A DNA stretch of 39,954 bases, taken from assembly GCA_015067925.1 (NCBI GenBank), contig SVLN01000011.1, positions 1 through 39,954 of the forward strand, in the 5' to 3' direction. Positions 8,452 to 19,033 of this stretch are shown here, one piece after another. How positions within the stretch are numbered: the stretch's first letter is position 1; each line of letters opens with the position of its first letter. A program made the translations under genes and the position numbers. Below the pieces are notes generated by a model, which was not told the DNA's origin, ran no database searches, and saw only the letters and a program-made list of their open reading frames with translations. This DNA comes from Oscillospiraceae bacterium (lineage in GTDB: Bacteria > Bacillota > Clostridia > Oscillospirales > Oscillospiraceae).

Positions 8452-11400
8452 ATGGCCTTTGTTCATCTTCATGTGCATACGGAGTTCAGCCTCTTGGACG
8501 GTGCTTGCCGCATTGCAGGCATGATGGATCGCCTGAAAGAGATTGGGCAGGACACCATCGCCATCACCGACCACGGCGTCATGTATGGCGTGATCGATTT
8601 CTATAAGGCTGCGAAGAAGGCCGGGATCAAGCCGATCCTTGGCTGCGAGGTCTATGTTGCGCCGCGTTCGCGCCTGGATCGGGTGCACGGCGTGGATAAC
8701 GAAGGCCGCCATCTGGTGCTGCTATGCGAGAATGAGACCGGTTATCGCAATCTGAGCTATATGGTATCCTGCGGCTTTTTGGATGGCTTCTACTCCAAAC
8801 CAAGGGTGGACATGCAGCTGCTCAAAGAGCACCACGAGGGCCTGATCGCTCTGTCCGCCTGCCTGGCGGGTGCTGTGCCCAGAGCCCTGGTGGACGACAG
8901 CTACGAGGCTGCCAAGAAAGAAGCGTTGCAGCTTTCGGAGATCTTTGGCGAGGGTAATTTCTACTTAGAACTGCAGGATCACGGCATCGCTGAACAGAAT
9001 ACGGTAAATCAGGGGCTGCTGCGCCTTTCCCGGGAGACGGGCCTGCCGCTGGTGGTCACCAATGACGCCCACTATCTGCGCAAAGAGGACGCAAAGATGC
9101 AGGATGTACTCATGTGCATCCAGATGGGTAAGACCGTGGATGATCCCGACCGCCTGCGCTTTGAGTCGGACGAGTTCTATCTCAAAAGTGAAGAAGAAAT
9201 GCGCGTGCTGTTCCCGAATCTGCCTCAAGCCTTTGAGAACACCGTAAAAATCGCCGAGCGCTGCAATGTGGAGATTGAATTCGGCAAGTACCATCTGCCG
9301 GAGTTTAAGCATCCTCTGGGGTACGGCGGCTATGAATACTTTGAAAAACTCTGCCTGGAAGGTTTCGCCGATCGCTATCCCGATGCACCGGAGGAGTACC
9401 GCCAGCAGCTGATCTATGAAATGAAAATGATTCAGAAAATGGGGTATGTGGACTATTTTCTGATTGTTTCGGACTTTATTGCCTTCGCCAAGAACGCCGG
9501 AATCCCTGTGGGTCCGGGCCGTGGCTCGGCGGCGGGCAGTATGGTTTCTTACTGCCTGTACATCACAGATCTGGACCCCATGAAGTACAGCCTGTACTTT
9601 GAACGCTTCCTCAATCCCGAGCGCGTAAGCATGCCGGATATCGACATCGATTTCTGTCAGTCCCGCCGGGGCGAGGTCATTGACTACGTCATGCAGAAGT
9701 ACGGCACCGACCACGTGGCCCAGATCGTCACCTTCGGTACCATGGCCGCCCGCGGTGCCATCCGCGATGTGGGCCGTGCCCTGAACTTCACCTATGCAGA
9801 AACCGATGTGGTGGCGAAACTGGTGCCCACCACGCTGCACATCACCCTGGACGAGGCACTGAAGGTCTCGCCCCAGCTTCGGGAAATGTACGAGGGAGAT
9901 GAGCGGGTCAAGCAGCTCATTGACACGGCCCGAGCCATTGAGGGCATGCCCCGCAACACCTCCACCCACGCCGCCGGTGTGGTTATCACAAAACGGCCGG
10001 TGTTCGATTACGTACCCCTGGCCAGAAACGATGAGACCATCGTGACCCAGTTCACCATGACGACCCTGGAGGAGCTGGGCCTTCTGAAGATGGACTTTTT
10101 GGGCCTGCGCAACCTGACGGTCATCCGCGATGCGGAGAATGAGATCCGCAAGACGGAGCCGGATTTCAGCATTGAGAAGGTGCCCGAAGACGATGAGGCG
10201 ACCTATCAGATGCTTACCGAAGGCAAGACCTCCGGCGTGTTCCAGCTGGAGTCCACCGGCATCACCGGCGTGTGCACGGGTCTGAAACCTCAGTCGCTGG
10301 AAGATATTACCGCTATTGTGGCCTTGTATCGTCCGGGCCCCATGGAATCGATCCCCAGATTCATTGCATCCAAGCATCAGCCGGACAAAATCACTTATCG
10401 GCATCCCATGCTGGAGCCGATTTTGAGTGTTACCTACGGCTGTATCGTCTATCAGGAGCAGGTTATTGAGATTTTTCGTCGTCTGGGCGGCTACACCCTG
10501 GGCCAGGCGGATACCATGCGCCGCGCCATTTCCAAGAAGAAGCAGGAGGTCATCGAGGCCGAGCGCAACGCCTTTATCTACGGCGACGCGGCCCGCGGCA
10601 TTGCCGGCGCCATTCAAAACGGTGTGCCGGAACAGGTGGCCCAGGCCATTTATGATGAAATCCTGGATTTCGCTAATTACGCCTTTAACAAGGCCCATGC
10701 GGTGTGCTATGCCAAGGTCTCCTATGAGACAGCTTACCTGAAGTGCCACTATCCCAAGCAGTACATGGCGGCGCTGATGACCAGCGTGCTGGACAGCTCT
10801 GCCAAGCTCTCGGAATATATCGCCGAGTGCCGTGAGTGGGGCATTGCGCTGCTTCCGCCGGACATCAATGAGTCGGGCGATATGTTCACCCCCGTGGAGG
10901 GTGGTATCCGCTTCGGCCTGGCGGCTGTGAAGAACATCGGAAAAGGATTCATTCAGAAAGTCGTGGCTGAGCGCACCCAGGGCGGACGCTTTGTGTCCCT
11001 GGAAGATTTCTGCCGCAGAATGTGCGGCATTGACCTCAACCGCCGCGCCCTGGAAAACTTGATCAAATGCGGCGCCATGGATGGCTTTGGCCTGAACCGT
11101 GCTCAGATGCTGCAGATTTATGAGACCGTTCTGGACTTTGCCCTGGACGCCAGCCGCCGCAATGTGGAAGGCCAGATGGGCCTGTTTGACATGGTGGAGG
11201 ACGATGTTCCTGCGCCGTCTATCCCGGTGCCGAATATTCCCGAGCTTTCCCGCCGGGAACTCATGGCCATGGAGAAGGACGCTGCAGGCATTTACCTGAC
11301 CGGCCATCCCATGGATGATTACCGTGATGCGGTGCGTCGGGCCAAGGCGGTTTCCATCGGCGCGATTCTGGCCGACTTTTCCGATGCGGAGGGGCCCAAG

Positions 11401-11937
11401 CAGTTCCGGGACGATCAGCAGGTCTACATTGCCGGCATGGTCGAGCGCATCAAGATGAAGACCACCCGAAACCAGTCCATGATGGCCTATGTCACCCTGG
11501 AAGACGACACAGACACCATGGAATTGTTGGCGTTTTCCAATGTGTTGAGCCAGTTTGGCGGCTATTTGCAGGAGAACAACGCGGTTCTTGTACAGGGGCG
11601 GATCTCTGTACGCGATGAGAAAGAGCCGCAGCTGGTGATCAACGCAGTGCGACTTCTGTCTGACTTTGACGGTGCAGCAGAGCCCGAACCGGAACTGCCG
11701 AAAAAGAAAGACATTACCCCCACACCGGGCCAGAAACTCTGGCTCAAGCTGCCCAGCGAAGACTCTCTGGAGTACCGCAAGGCAAAGGCGGTTCTGAACA
11801 TGTTTCCCGGCCAGTTGCCTGTGGTTCTGTACTTTGCCGACACCAAGCTGCGCCGCGGCACCCAAGTGATGGCGGCAGGGGATATGTTCGAAGAATTGAA
11901 GGGCATTCTGGGCGATGAAAATGTTGTCCTGAAATAG
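8452..11937 (+). CDS. dnaE: DNA polymerase III alpha subunit (DnaE type)
   Basis: This is a 1161-residue C-family replicative polymerase. The N-terminal PHP domain begins with HLHVHTEFSLLDG at residues 5-17. The palm motif PDIDIDF lies near residue 396. The fingers and beta-binding region follow, then an OB fold in the last ~160 residues (IAGMVERIKMKTTRNQSMMAY). No DnaQ-like exonuclease domain is inserted, so it is DnaE and not PolC. The start has an AAGGAGG site eight bases upstream, 12 bases after whiA. Position next to whiA is common in Clostridia. Proofreading must come from the PHP domain or a separate exonuclease. Confidence 0.98.
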   Translation: MAFVHLHVHTEFSLLDGACRIAGMMDRLKEIGQDTIAITDHGVMYGVIDFYKAAKKAGIKPILGCEVYVAPRSRLDRVHGVDNEGRHLVLLCENETGYRNLSYMVSCGFLDGFYSKPRVDMQLLKEHHEGLIALSACLAGAVPRALVDDSYEAAKKEALQLSEIFGEGNFYLELQDHGIAEQNTVNQGLLRLSRETGLPLVVTNDAHYLRKEDAKMQDVLMCIQMGKTVDDPDRLRFESDEFYLKSEEEMRVLFPNLPQAFENTVKIAERCNVEIEFGKYHLPEFKHPLGYGGYEYFEKLCLEGFADRYPDAPEEYRQQLIYEMKMIQKMGYVDYFLIVSDFIAFAKNAGIPVGPGRGSAAGSMVSYCLYITDLDPMKYSLYFERFLNPERVSMPDIDIDFCQSRRGEVIDYVMQKYGTDHVAQIVTFGTMAARGAIRDVGRALNFTYAETDVVAKLVPTTLHITLDEALKVSPQLREMYEGDERVKQLIDTARAIEGMPRNTSTHAAGVVITKRPVFDYVPLARNDETIVTQFTMTTLEELGLLKMDFLGLRNLTVIRDAENEIRKTEPDFSIEKVPEDDEATYQMLTEGKTSGVFQLESTGITGVCTGLKPQSLEDITAIVALYRPGPMESIPRFIASKHQPDKITYRHPMLEPILSVTYGCIVYQEQVIEIFRRLGGYTLGQADTMRRAISKKKQEVIEAERNAFIYGDAARGIAGAIQNGVPEQVAQAIYDEILDFANYAFNKAHAVCYAKVSYETAYLKCHYPKQYMAALMTSVLDSSAKLSEYIAECREWGIALLPPDINESGDMFTPVEGGIRFGLAAVKNIGKGFIQKVVAERTQGGRFVSLEDFCRRMCGIDLNRRALENLIKCGAMDGFGLNRAQMLQIYETVLDFALDASRRNVEGQMGLFDMVEDDVPAPSIPVPNIPELSRRELMAMEKDAAGIYLTGHPMDDYRDAVRRAKAVSIGAILADFSDAEGPKQFRDDQQVYIAGMVERIKMKTTRNQSMMAYVTLEDDTDTMELLAFSNVLSQFGGYLQENNAVLVQGRISVRDEKEPQLVINAVRLLSDFDGAAEPEPELPKKKDITPTPGQKLWLKLPSEDSLEYRKAKAVLNMFPGQLPVVLYFADTKLRRGTQVMAAGDMFEELKGILGDENVVLK

Positions 11938-11976
11938 CAGTAGAAGAGAAAAATGTCTATCAATCCATTTGAAACT

Positions 11977-11997
11977 GTGCTATGATATAATGTGGAG
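11977..11997 (+). promoter_or_regulatory. Candidate promoter of the lipoprotein/two-component operon
   Basis: Between the dnaE stop and the next gene there is an AT-rich segment with overlapping -10 candidates, TGCTATGAT (extended -10) and TATAAT four bases further on. No matching -35 box is clear, and no terminator follows dnaE, so read-through from dnaE is also possible. Confidence 0.4.
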
Positions 11998-12020
11998 CTT
12001 TGGAAGGAGGGCGATGGAAA

Positions 12021-13337
12021 GTGAAACGAAAAGTGCTTCTGGCGGCCTTGACGGTTCTTATGATGTTCGCCCTTTCCGGCTGCCTGAAGTCTACGGAAGA
12101 TCTCTACCGCTTGCCCCAGCAAACCAGCGGATATTACAATCTGCAGGCGGAAATCGCTGCAGTACTCAATGCAGGCGCGGAATACTCTGCGCCCTTGGCC
12201 GGGCAGAACCGTCAGCCGATTCAGCTGGCGGATCTGGACGGAGACCGGGAGACGGAGGCAATCGTCTTTCTGAAAACGACGGAGATGATGCCCCTGAAAG
12301 CGTATATCTTCGATCGCCTGGATGGACAGTACAAACTCAGTGCTGTGATTGAAGGCAACGGCACCTCGTTTCAGAGCGTGGAATACGCCCAGTTGGACGG
12401 TGTGGGTGGTCTGGAGCTGATTATCGGCTGGCAGATCAGCAATCAGGTGACCAAGGCCATTACGGCATACAGCCTGCGTGCTGACGGAATCATCGAATTG
12501 ATGAGCGCCAACTATACGGAGTACAAGACTGTGGATCTGAATTCCGACGGCCTGTCCGATGTGATGGTGCTGCGGTTTTCCACAGAGGACGGCACTGGTG
12601 TGGCAGAGCTTTACAGCTACCGTGGCGGTCAGATGGAGCGAGCCCCTGAGACGGCAATGTCCACAGGTGTTTCGTCCATCAAACGCATCATTACCGGCTT
12701 TATGGATGTGAATGTGCCGGCTGTCTTCGTGGCAAGCTTGTATGCTGAAACAAATATTGTGACGGATGTGTTTGCTCTGAAGGATGGGACCTTCCAGAAT
12801 GTGGCAGTAAAGGATGAGAACGGCAGGGCATCGACGGTTCGCAACTATTATGTTTACGCCACGGATATCGACAATGACGGTCTGATTGAATTGCCCAGTC
12901 CCGTGGCGCTGAAACAGTATAATGCGGAATCCACCGACAATTACTGGTCCATCGAATGGTACAACCTGACTCTGAGCGGAGATCGGGTGCTGAAAAAAAC
13001 AACGTACCATAACTATGCCGGCGGATGGTATCTGGATCTGCCGGATCAGTGGGAGAATCTGGTGGTATACCGCGGCAATCCTGCGGGCAGCGTGCGCGGA
13101 CATGTGTTTGCCAACTGGGACGGCCAGGGCCAGGCCCAGGTGATGTTTACCATCTATGCATTCACCGGCTATCACCGCAACGATCTGGCGGTACAGGACG
13201 GCCGGGTTGTCCTGGCCCAAAAGGGCGATGTGACCTACGCGGCAAAGATTGAAAACGCCAATACGAACCTGACCATAGAAGGACTCAAGGCATTGTTCCA
13301 CTTCATCAAGATGGATTGGAACAGCGGCGAGACGTGA
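12021..13337 (+). CDS. Lipoprotein with VCBS/EF-hand-like repeats, linked to a two-component system
   Basis: The function is not known. From GTG 12021 the protein is 438 residues. It opens with a classic lipoprotein signal peptide, MKRKVLLAAL onwards, with lipobox LSGC and the lipidated cysteine at residue 21. The mature part has repeated acidic loops, DLDGDRE near 70, DLNSDGL near 171 and DIDNDGL near 280, resembling the calcium-binding loops of VCBS/FG-GAP beta-propellers. It is therefore predicted to be an extracytoplasmic membrane-anchored beta-propeller. GTG 12021 is chosen because AAGGAGG lies 10 bases upstream; a TTG at 12000 precedes that site. The response regulator starts 13 bases downstream, so it may modulate or be sensed with the kinase. 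Confidence 0.85.
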   Translation: MKRKVLLAALTVLMMFALSGCLKSTEDLYRLPQQTSGYYNLQAEIAAVLNAGAEYSAPLAGQNRQPIQLADLDGDRETEAIVFLKTTEMMPLKAYIFDRLDGQYKLSAVIEGNGTSFQSVEYAQLDGVGGLELIIGWQISNQVTKAITAYSLRADGIIELMSANYTEYKTVDLNSDGLSDVMVLRFSTEDGTGVAELYSYRGGQMERAPETAMSTGVSSIKRIITGFMDVNVPAVFVASLYAETNIVTDVFALKDGTFQNVAVKDENGRASTVRNYYVYATDIDNDGLIELPSPVALKQYNAESTDNYWSIEWYNLTLSGDRVLKKTTYHNYAGGWYLDLPDQWENLVVYRGNPAGSVRGHVFANWDGQGQAQVMFTIYAFTGYHRNDLAVQDGRVVLAQKGDVTYAAKIENANTNLTIEGLKALFHFIKMDWNSGET

Positions 13338-13350
13338 GGAGTGCGAAGAA

Positions 13351-14037
13351 ATGAAAAAAGTATTGATTCTGGAAGATGAGGTATCCATCCGCAGTTTTGT
13401 GGTAATCAACCTCAAGCGTGCAGGATATGAGCCCATTGAGGCAGGAACAGGCATGGAAGCATTGGAGCAGTTGAAGAATAACCCCGACATCGGTGTTGCA
13501 ATTCTGGACATTATGCTTCCCGATATTGACGGCTTTGAGGTCTGCCGCAACATCCGTGCCAGCAACAAGACCATCGGCATCATTATGCTCACAGCCCGTG
13601 CCCAGGAGATGGATAAGGTTACCGGCCTGATGACCGGTGCCGATGACTATGTGACCAAGCCCTTTTCTCCTGCAGAGCTGACGGCGCGTATCGATGCGCT
13701 GTTCCGCAGAGTGGGCGCGGATGTGCAGCAGGATGATTCCGAGCTGCATCAGGGCCCGTTTGTGCTCAACACCCGCAACCGCACCTTGGAGAAGAACGGA
13801 AACCGCATCAAGCTGACCCAGGTGGAATATGCCATTATGAAGCTGTTTATGCAGAATCCCGGCCGCGCCCTTTCCAGAGAAGATATTCTCACCACGGTCT
13901 GGGGCCGCGATTATGACGGCGAACTGAAGATCGTGGACGTCAATATCCGTCGTCTGCGCATTAAGATCGAAGACGACACCGCCAACCCCACCTACATCAC
14001 CACAGTCTGGGGCTTTGGCTATAAGTGGGGCCTGTAA
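13351..14037 (+). CDS. OmpR/PhoB-family response regulator
   Basis: This is a 228-residue transcription factor with an N-terminal receiver and a C-terminal winged helix. The acidic pocket EDE is at residues 8-10, the phosphoacceptor is Asp53, and the switch residues Thr81 and Lys103 are present. The DNA-binding domain contains LTQVEYAIMKLFMQNPGRAL and ends VWGFGYKW, as in PhoB, WalR and similar regulators. It has a GAGGAG site and lies between the lipoprotein gene and the histidine kinase, which is its obvious partner. Its targets cannot be told from the window. Confidence 0.95.
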   Translation: MKKVLILEDEVSIRSFVVINLKRAGYEPIEAGTGMEALEQLKNNPDIGVAILDIMLPDIDGFEVCRNIRASNKTIGIIMLTARAQEMDKVTGLMTGADDYVTKPFSPAELTARIDALFRRVGADVQQDDSELHQGPFVLNTRNRTLEKNGNRIKLTQVEYAIMKLFMQNPGRALSREDILTTVWGRDYDGELKIVDVNIRRLRIKIEDDTANPTYITTVWGFGYKWGL

Positions 14038-14072
14038 GGGCGAGCCATAACGGAGGGAGGGAGGCAAAGGCC

Positions 14073-15491
14073 ATGCAGATCAAGAAGATCTCCGGCATTC
14101 AGAAACGATGGCTGAACAACAACATCAGCATTATGATCGTTGTGGTGCTGTTGGTGGTCATTGCTTACTCGTTCTCCAACTACGCTTACTACTACACCAA
14201 TCTGGAGCAGAACCTGGAAAGCCGTGCCAGAACAACAACGGATTTCTTCGGTACGTACATTAACCAGAGCTATAACGAGTTCTACCAATCCTGCGCGACC
14301 TTTGCCCAGACCTTCGAGGACAAGAATCGTCTGGAACTGCAGTTTGTTAAGGTCAACGGCAAGCTGGTGGCCTCGTCCTACGGCCAGTGGTCCGGTCAGG
14401 AACCAGGCACGCCGGAAATCAGCAGAGCGGTGCAAACCCAGAAGATCGAAACCTTTATCGGAAAGAACCCCCAGACAGGCGAGCGCATCATGGCAGTTTC
14501 CAGCCCCATGATCTATTCCAGCGGCGAAGTGATCGGAATTCTGCGCTATGTGACCAGCCTGCGTGTGGTGGATCGGGAGATCCTGTTGAACTCGCTCTAC
14601 GCAATCCTGGCAGGATTCGGCGTTGTGCTGCTGATTCTGTTTTCCAATCGCTACTTTATTTTGACCATCGTCAGGCCTGTTATGGAGATCAATGACACCG
14701 CAAAGCGCATTGCCTCGGGCGGTTACGGCGTTCAGATCCAGAAACAGTTTGACGATGAGATCGGCGAATTGTCGGACACCATCAACGATATGTCCGTCAA
14801 GATCGCCCAGACGGAAAAAATGCAGTCTGAATTCATTTCTTCCGTCTCCCATGAGCTGCGAACGCCACTGACGGCCATTTCCGGCTGGAGCGAGACGATC
14901 CTCTCCGGTCAATTGGATCCGGAGGAGAATCGCCGCGGCGTGCAGATCATCCTGCGGGAGTCCCGCCGATTGATCGATATGGTGGAAGAGCTCCTGGAGT
15001 TCACCCGCATCCAGGACGGTCGCTTCACCCTGGATGTGCAGATGTGTGATATTCGTGCCGAGTTTGAGGACACCGTTTTTATGTACGGCAATCGGCTCAA
15101 GCAGGAAGGCATCACCATCGACTATCTGGAAAACGACGAAAACATTCCGGAGATCCCCTGTGACGCGGCGCGCATGCGTCAGGTGTTCCTGAACATCCTG
15201 GACAATGCGGCCAAGCACGGCGGCTCCGGTCAGAAGATAACGGCAGAAATCTATCCGGAGGATCATAATGTAGTGATTCGCATCCGGGACTTCGGCCCCG
15301 GTATTCCGGAGGAAGAACTGCCCCATGTAAAACTGAAATTCTACAAAGGCTCGTCCAAAGCCCGCGGCAGCGGCATCGGCCTGGCAGTCTGCGAGGAGAT
15401 CGTCGCGCTGCACAACGGTACGCTGGATATCGGCAACGCCCTTGACGGCGGTGCCCAGGTAATCATCCGGCTGCCCTTTGGCGACGCGTAA
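14073..15491 (+). CDS. Sensor histidine kinase with extracytoplasmic sensor domain
   Basis: The 472-residue kinase has a membrane segment at about 18-38, an extracytoplasmic domain of about 130 residues, a second membrane segment at about 172-198 and a HAMP domain at about 195-247. The HisKA motif SVSHELRTPLTAIS places the phosphorylated histidine at residue 260. The ATPase domain has NILDNAAKHG (N box), DFGPGIP (G1) and GSGIGLAVCEE (G2). ATG 14073 is chosen because repeated GGGAGG sites lie just upstream; an in-frame start at 14025 would lack one. It pairs with the response regulator that ends 35 bases before. The ligand is unknown. Confidence 0.94.
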   Translation: MQIKKISGIQKRWLNNNISIMIVVVLLVVIAYSFSNYAYYYTNLEQNLESRARTTTDFFGTYINQSYNEFYQSCATFAQTFEDKNRLELQFVKVNGKLVASSYGQWSGQEPGTPEISRAVQTQKIETFIGKNPQTGERIMAVSSPMIYSSGEVIGILRYVTSLRVVDREILLNSLYAILAGFGVVLLILFSNRYFILTIVRPVMEINDTAKRIASGGYGVQIQKQFDDEIGELSDTINDMSVKIAQTEKMQSEFISSVSHELRTPLTAISGWSETILSGQLDPEENRRGVQIILRESRRLIDMVEELLEFTRIQDGRFTLDVQMCDIRAEFEDTVFMYGNRLKQEGITIDYLENDENIPEIPCDAARMRQVFLNILDNAAKHGGSGQKITAEIYPEDHNVVIRIRDFGPGIPEEELPHVKLKFYKGSSKARGSGIGLAVCEEIVALHNGTLDIGNALDGGAQVIIRLPFGDA

Positions 15492-15504
15492 GGAAGGAAA
15501 CATT

Positions 15505-16443
15505 ATGGCACAGGAAAAATTCAAAACCCTGATCGGCGGACAGGCGCTGATTGAGGGCATCTATATGCGCGGCCCGGACAAGCAGTCCATTGTGGTGCGC
15601 AAGCCGGACGGCACCCTGGAAAGTAAGGTTGAGCCGTTGAAGACCGCGAAGGATCGCAGTCCGATTCTGGCTTGGCCGCTGATTCGCGGTGTGTACAACT
15701 TCGGCGGCAGCATGGTCAACGGCGTTAAGGCGCTGCTGTACTCCGCTTCCTTTATGCCGGAAGAAGAGCAGGAGGAGCCCACCAAGTTTGAAAAGTGGAT
15801 CGAAGGCAAGTTCGGTTCCGAGAAGCTGGAACAGTGGTTGATCTACTCTGCCGCGGTGATGGGCATCCTGTTGGCGGTGGGTATGTTCTTTTTGCTGCCC
15901 ACATTTCTTGTGGGCCTGATCCGCCCCATTCATGACAATCTCATGCTGCGCAATCTGCTGGAGGGCGTGGTCAAGATTGCAATTTTCATTGCTTATCTGG
16001 CTCTGGTGAGCAAGATGAAAGAGATCCGACGCGTGTTCTCCTACCACGGCGCCGAGCACAAATCCATCCGCTGCTATGAGGCGGGCCTGCCGCTGACGGT
16101 GGAGAACGTGCGTCCCATGACCCGCAAGCATCCCCGCTGCGGTACAAGCTTTTTGTTCGTGGTCATTATCATCAGCGTGCTGGCCGGTTCTCTGATTCAG
16201 GTTTCTCACACGGCGCTGCGTATGCTGCTGCATCTGGCGCTGCTGCCGCTGATTGTGGGCGTGAGCTACGAGTGCAATCGCTTTGTGGGCAGACACGACA
16301 ATGCCTTTACAAGAGTCATTTCCGCGCCCGGTATGTGGTTCCAGAATTTGACTACCTACGAGCCCGATGACAGCATGATCGAAGTGGGCATTGAAGCCCT
16401 GAAACTGGTGATCCCCGAGCAGAAGGGAGCCGACTTGTGGTAA
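15505..16443 (+). CDS. DUF1385 (YqhQ-like) membrane protein
   Basis: The 312-residue product belongs to the DUF1385 family, which includes Bacillus YqhQ. The family start IGGQALIEGIYMRGP and the conserved YHGAEHKSIRCYEAG and HPRCGTSF motifs are present, together with several membrane segments (about 112-140, 150-172 and 205-240). The biochemical role is not established. The ATG has an AGGAAGGA site. It overlaps prmC by seven bases, a linkage often seen in Clostridia. The histidine/glutamate/cysteine-rich motifs suggest metal binding, which is inference. Confidence 0.9.
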   Translation: MAQEKFKTLIGGQALIEGIYMRGPDKQSIVVRKPDGTLESKVEPLKTAKDRSPILAWPLIRGVYNFGGSMVNGVKALLYSASFMPEEEQEEPTKFEKWIEGKFGSEKLEQWLIYSAAVMGILLAVGMFFLLPTFLVGLIRPIHDNLMLRNLLEGVVKIAIFIAYLALVSKMKEIRRVFSYHGAEHKSIRCYEAGLPLTVENVRPMTRKHPRCGTSFLFVVIIISVLAGSLIQVSHTALRMLLHLALLPLIVGVSYECNRFVGRHDNAFTRVISAPGMWFQNLTTYEPDDSMIEVGIEALKLVIPEQKGADLW

Positions 16444-17312
16444 AAAAGTACGGCGAACTGTACCTGTGGGCGCGCAAGGAACTTCTGGAAACAGAGGGCG
16501 AGCGTGCCGCAATGGTGGCCCGGGAACTGCTGGCCTGCGCTTCCGGAAAAACCGTGGAGCGAGTGATGGCCAACCGGGAGCTGTATGCCTCGGAAGCGGT
16601 GGAAACCCGACTGGCAGAGCTGGTGGAGCGGGCCAAACGGTCTGAGCCTCTGCCGTATCTGATCGGTCAGTGGGATTTCCACGGCATGACCCTGACGGTC
16701 ACGCCGGATGTGCTCATCCCCAGGGATGACACCGAAGCGGTGGTGGAGCTGGCAGTTCAGACGGCTAAGCTGTCCTTGCCTGCGGCACCCCGGATCCTGG
16801 ATCTGTGCACCGGAAGCGGCTGTATCGGCCTTGCCGTCGCCTCGGAAGTGGCTGACGCGAGGGTGACCCTGGGTGACCTTTCCCAGGCGGCGCTGCAGGT
16901 GGCAAAGATCAACACCCAGAACCTGTCCATGACGGGCCGGGTTAAAACCATGCAGATGGATGCCATGCAGCCGGCATCCCCGTTTTTGGGGCAGTTCGAT
17001 CTGATCGTTTCCAATCCACCCTACGTGACGACGGACGAGATGGAGGAATTGGATTCTTCCGTCAAGGATTATGAGCCTGCCATGGCTCTGCATGGCGGCG
17101 AGGATGGCCTGGACTTCTACCGGGCCATTGTGAAGAATTTCCGCCCGGCCCTCAAGAAGGGCGGCTATCTTGCGTTTGAATTTGGAATGAATCAGCATGA
17201 GGCGGTGTGCCAATTGCTGCGGGAAAGCCAATTTGAAATAATGGAACTGAAAAAAGACCTGGGTGGGATCATACGAGCGGTCCTGGCCCGGGATACGAGA
17301 GAGGAAGATTAA
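16437..17312 (+). CDS. prmC: Release factor glutamine methyltransferase PrmC
   Basis: PrmC methylates the glutamine of the GGQ motif in release factors RF1 and RF2 using S-adenosylmethionine. The 291-residue protein has an N-terminal helical domain, the SAM-binding motif [16 protein letters not shown] near residue 118, and the catalytic [10 protein letters not shown] near 191. The GTG start at 16437 overlaps the end of the DUF1385 gene and has an AAGGGAG site 8 bases upstream. The release-factor gene prfA, often adjacent, is not in this window. Confidence 0.96.
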   Translation: MVKKYGELYLWARKELLETEGERAAMVARELLACASGKTVERVMANRELYASEAVETRLAELVERAKRSEPLPYLIGQWDFHGMTLTVTPDVLIPRDDTEAVVELAVQTAKLSLPAAPRILDLCTGSGCIGLAVASEVADARVTLGDLSQAALQVAKINTQNLSMTGRVKTMQMDAMQPASPFLGQFDLIVSNPPYVTTDEMEELDSSVKDYEPAMALHGGEDGLDFYRAIVKNFRPALKKGGYLAFEFGMNQHEAVCQLLRESQFEIMELKKDLGGIIRAVLARDTREED

Positions 17313-17314
17313 TT

Positions 17315-18410
<1,096 letters not shown>

Positions 18411-18421
<11 letters not shown>

Positions 18422-19022
18422 TCGCCTGGAGCCGATTCCCGGCCCCACCGGGCGCATTCGAGTGGTGTTTGACGGCGCCCAGAGTATGAAGGTCTACCCG
18501 GAAGTGGTGGCCGACTGCGGTCTGTACGCCGGAAAGAATCTGACGGAAGAGGAGCTGGACGAGCTGCGAAAGGTCGCAGCCCGGGCCTCTGCGCGCCAGA
18601 GAGCGGTGCGGATCGTATCGGCCAGCACCGTTTCCGAACGGGAGCTCAAGCGCCGCCTGCAGCAGAAAGGGGAGGACCCCGAGCAGGCGCAGCAGGCTGT
18701 GGATTGGCTCAAGGATCTGAACGTGATCGACGATGCCGAGGCGGCACGCCAAATCGTGCGCCGGGCGGCGGGCAAAGGCTACGGTGCAGCCCGCGCCAAA
18801 CAGGAGCTATACGCCAAGGGCGTGGCCCGGGAATACTGGGACGCCGCCCTTGCCGACTATCCGGATATGAGTGAGGCCATCGACCGCTTCATTGCCCAGC
18901 GTCTGCGCGGGGAAAAGCCGGATCAAAAACAGTTAAAGCAATTGACCGACGCGCTCTATCGACGGGGCCACAGCTGGGAGGATATCCGCTCAGGGCTTCG
19001 TCGTGCGGATGCGGAGGAGTAA
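18411..19022 (+). CDS. recX: Regulatory protein RecX
   Basis: RecX is a helical-repeat protein that restrains RecA filament growth. The 203-residue protein has the family pattern of [13 protein letters not shown] followed by [19 protein letters not shown] and [17 protein letters not shown], tandem three-helix modules. It starts at ATG 18411, inside the last codons of recA (11-base overlap), so the two are translated together. The N-terminal ~60 residues form a beta-rich extension seen in Firmicute RecX. Confidence 0.93.
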
Positions 19023-19033
19023 GGAGGCCTTTT

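Noticed and set aside
8965-11865. A 966-codon open frame on the minus strand opposite dnaE
   Set aside because: It is antisense to a certain gene, has no family resemblance, and long antisense frames are expected in GC-rich-third-position coding DNA. The same applies to the long frames opposite cysS/polA (21806-23872) and dnaE/lipoprotein (11562-13592).
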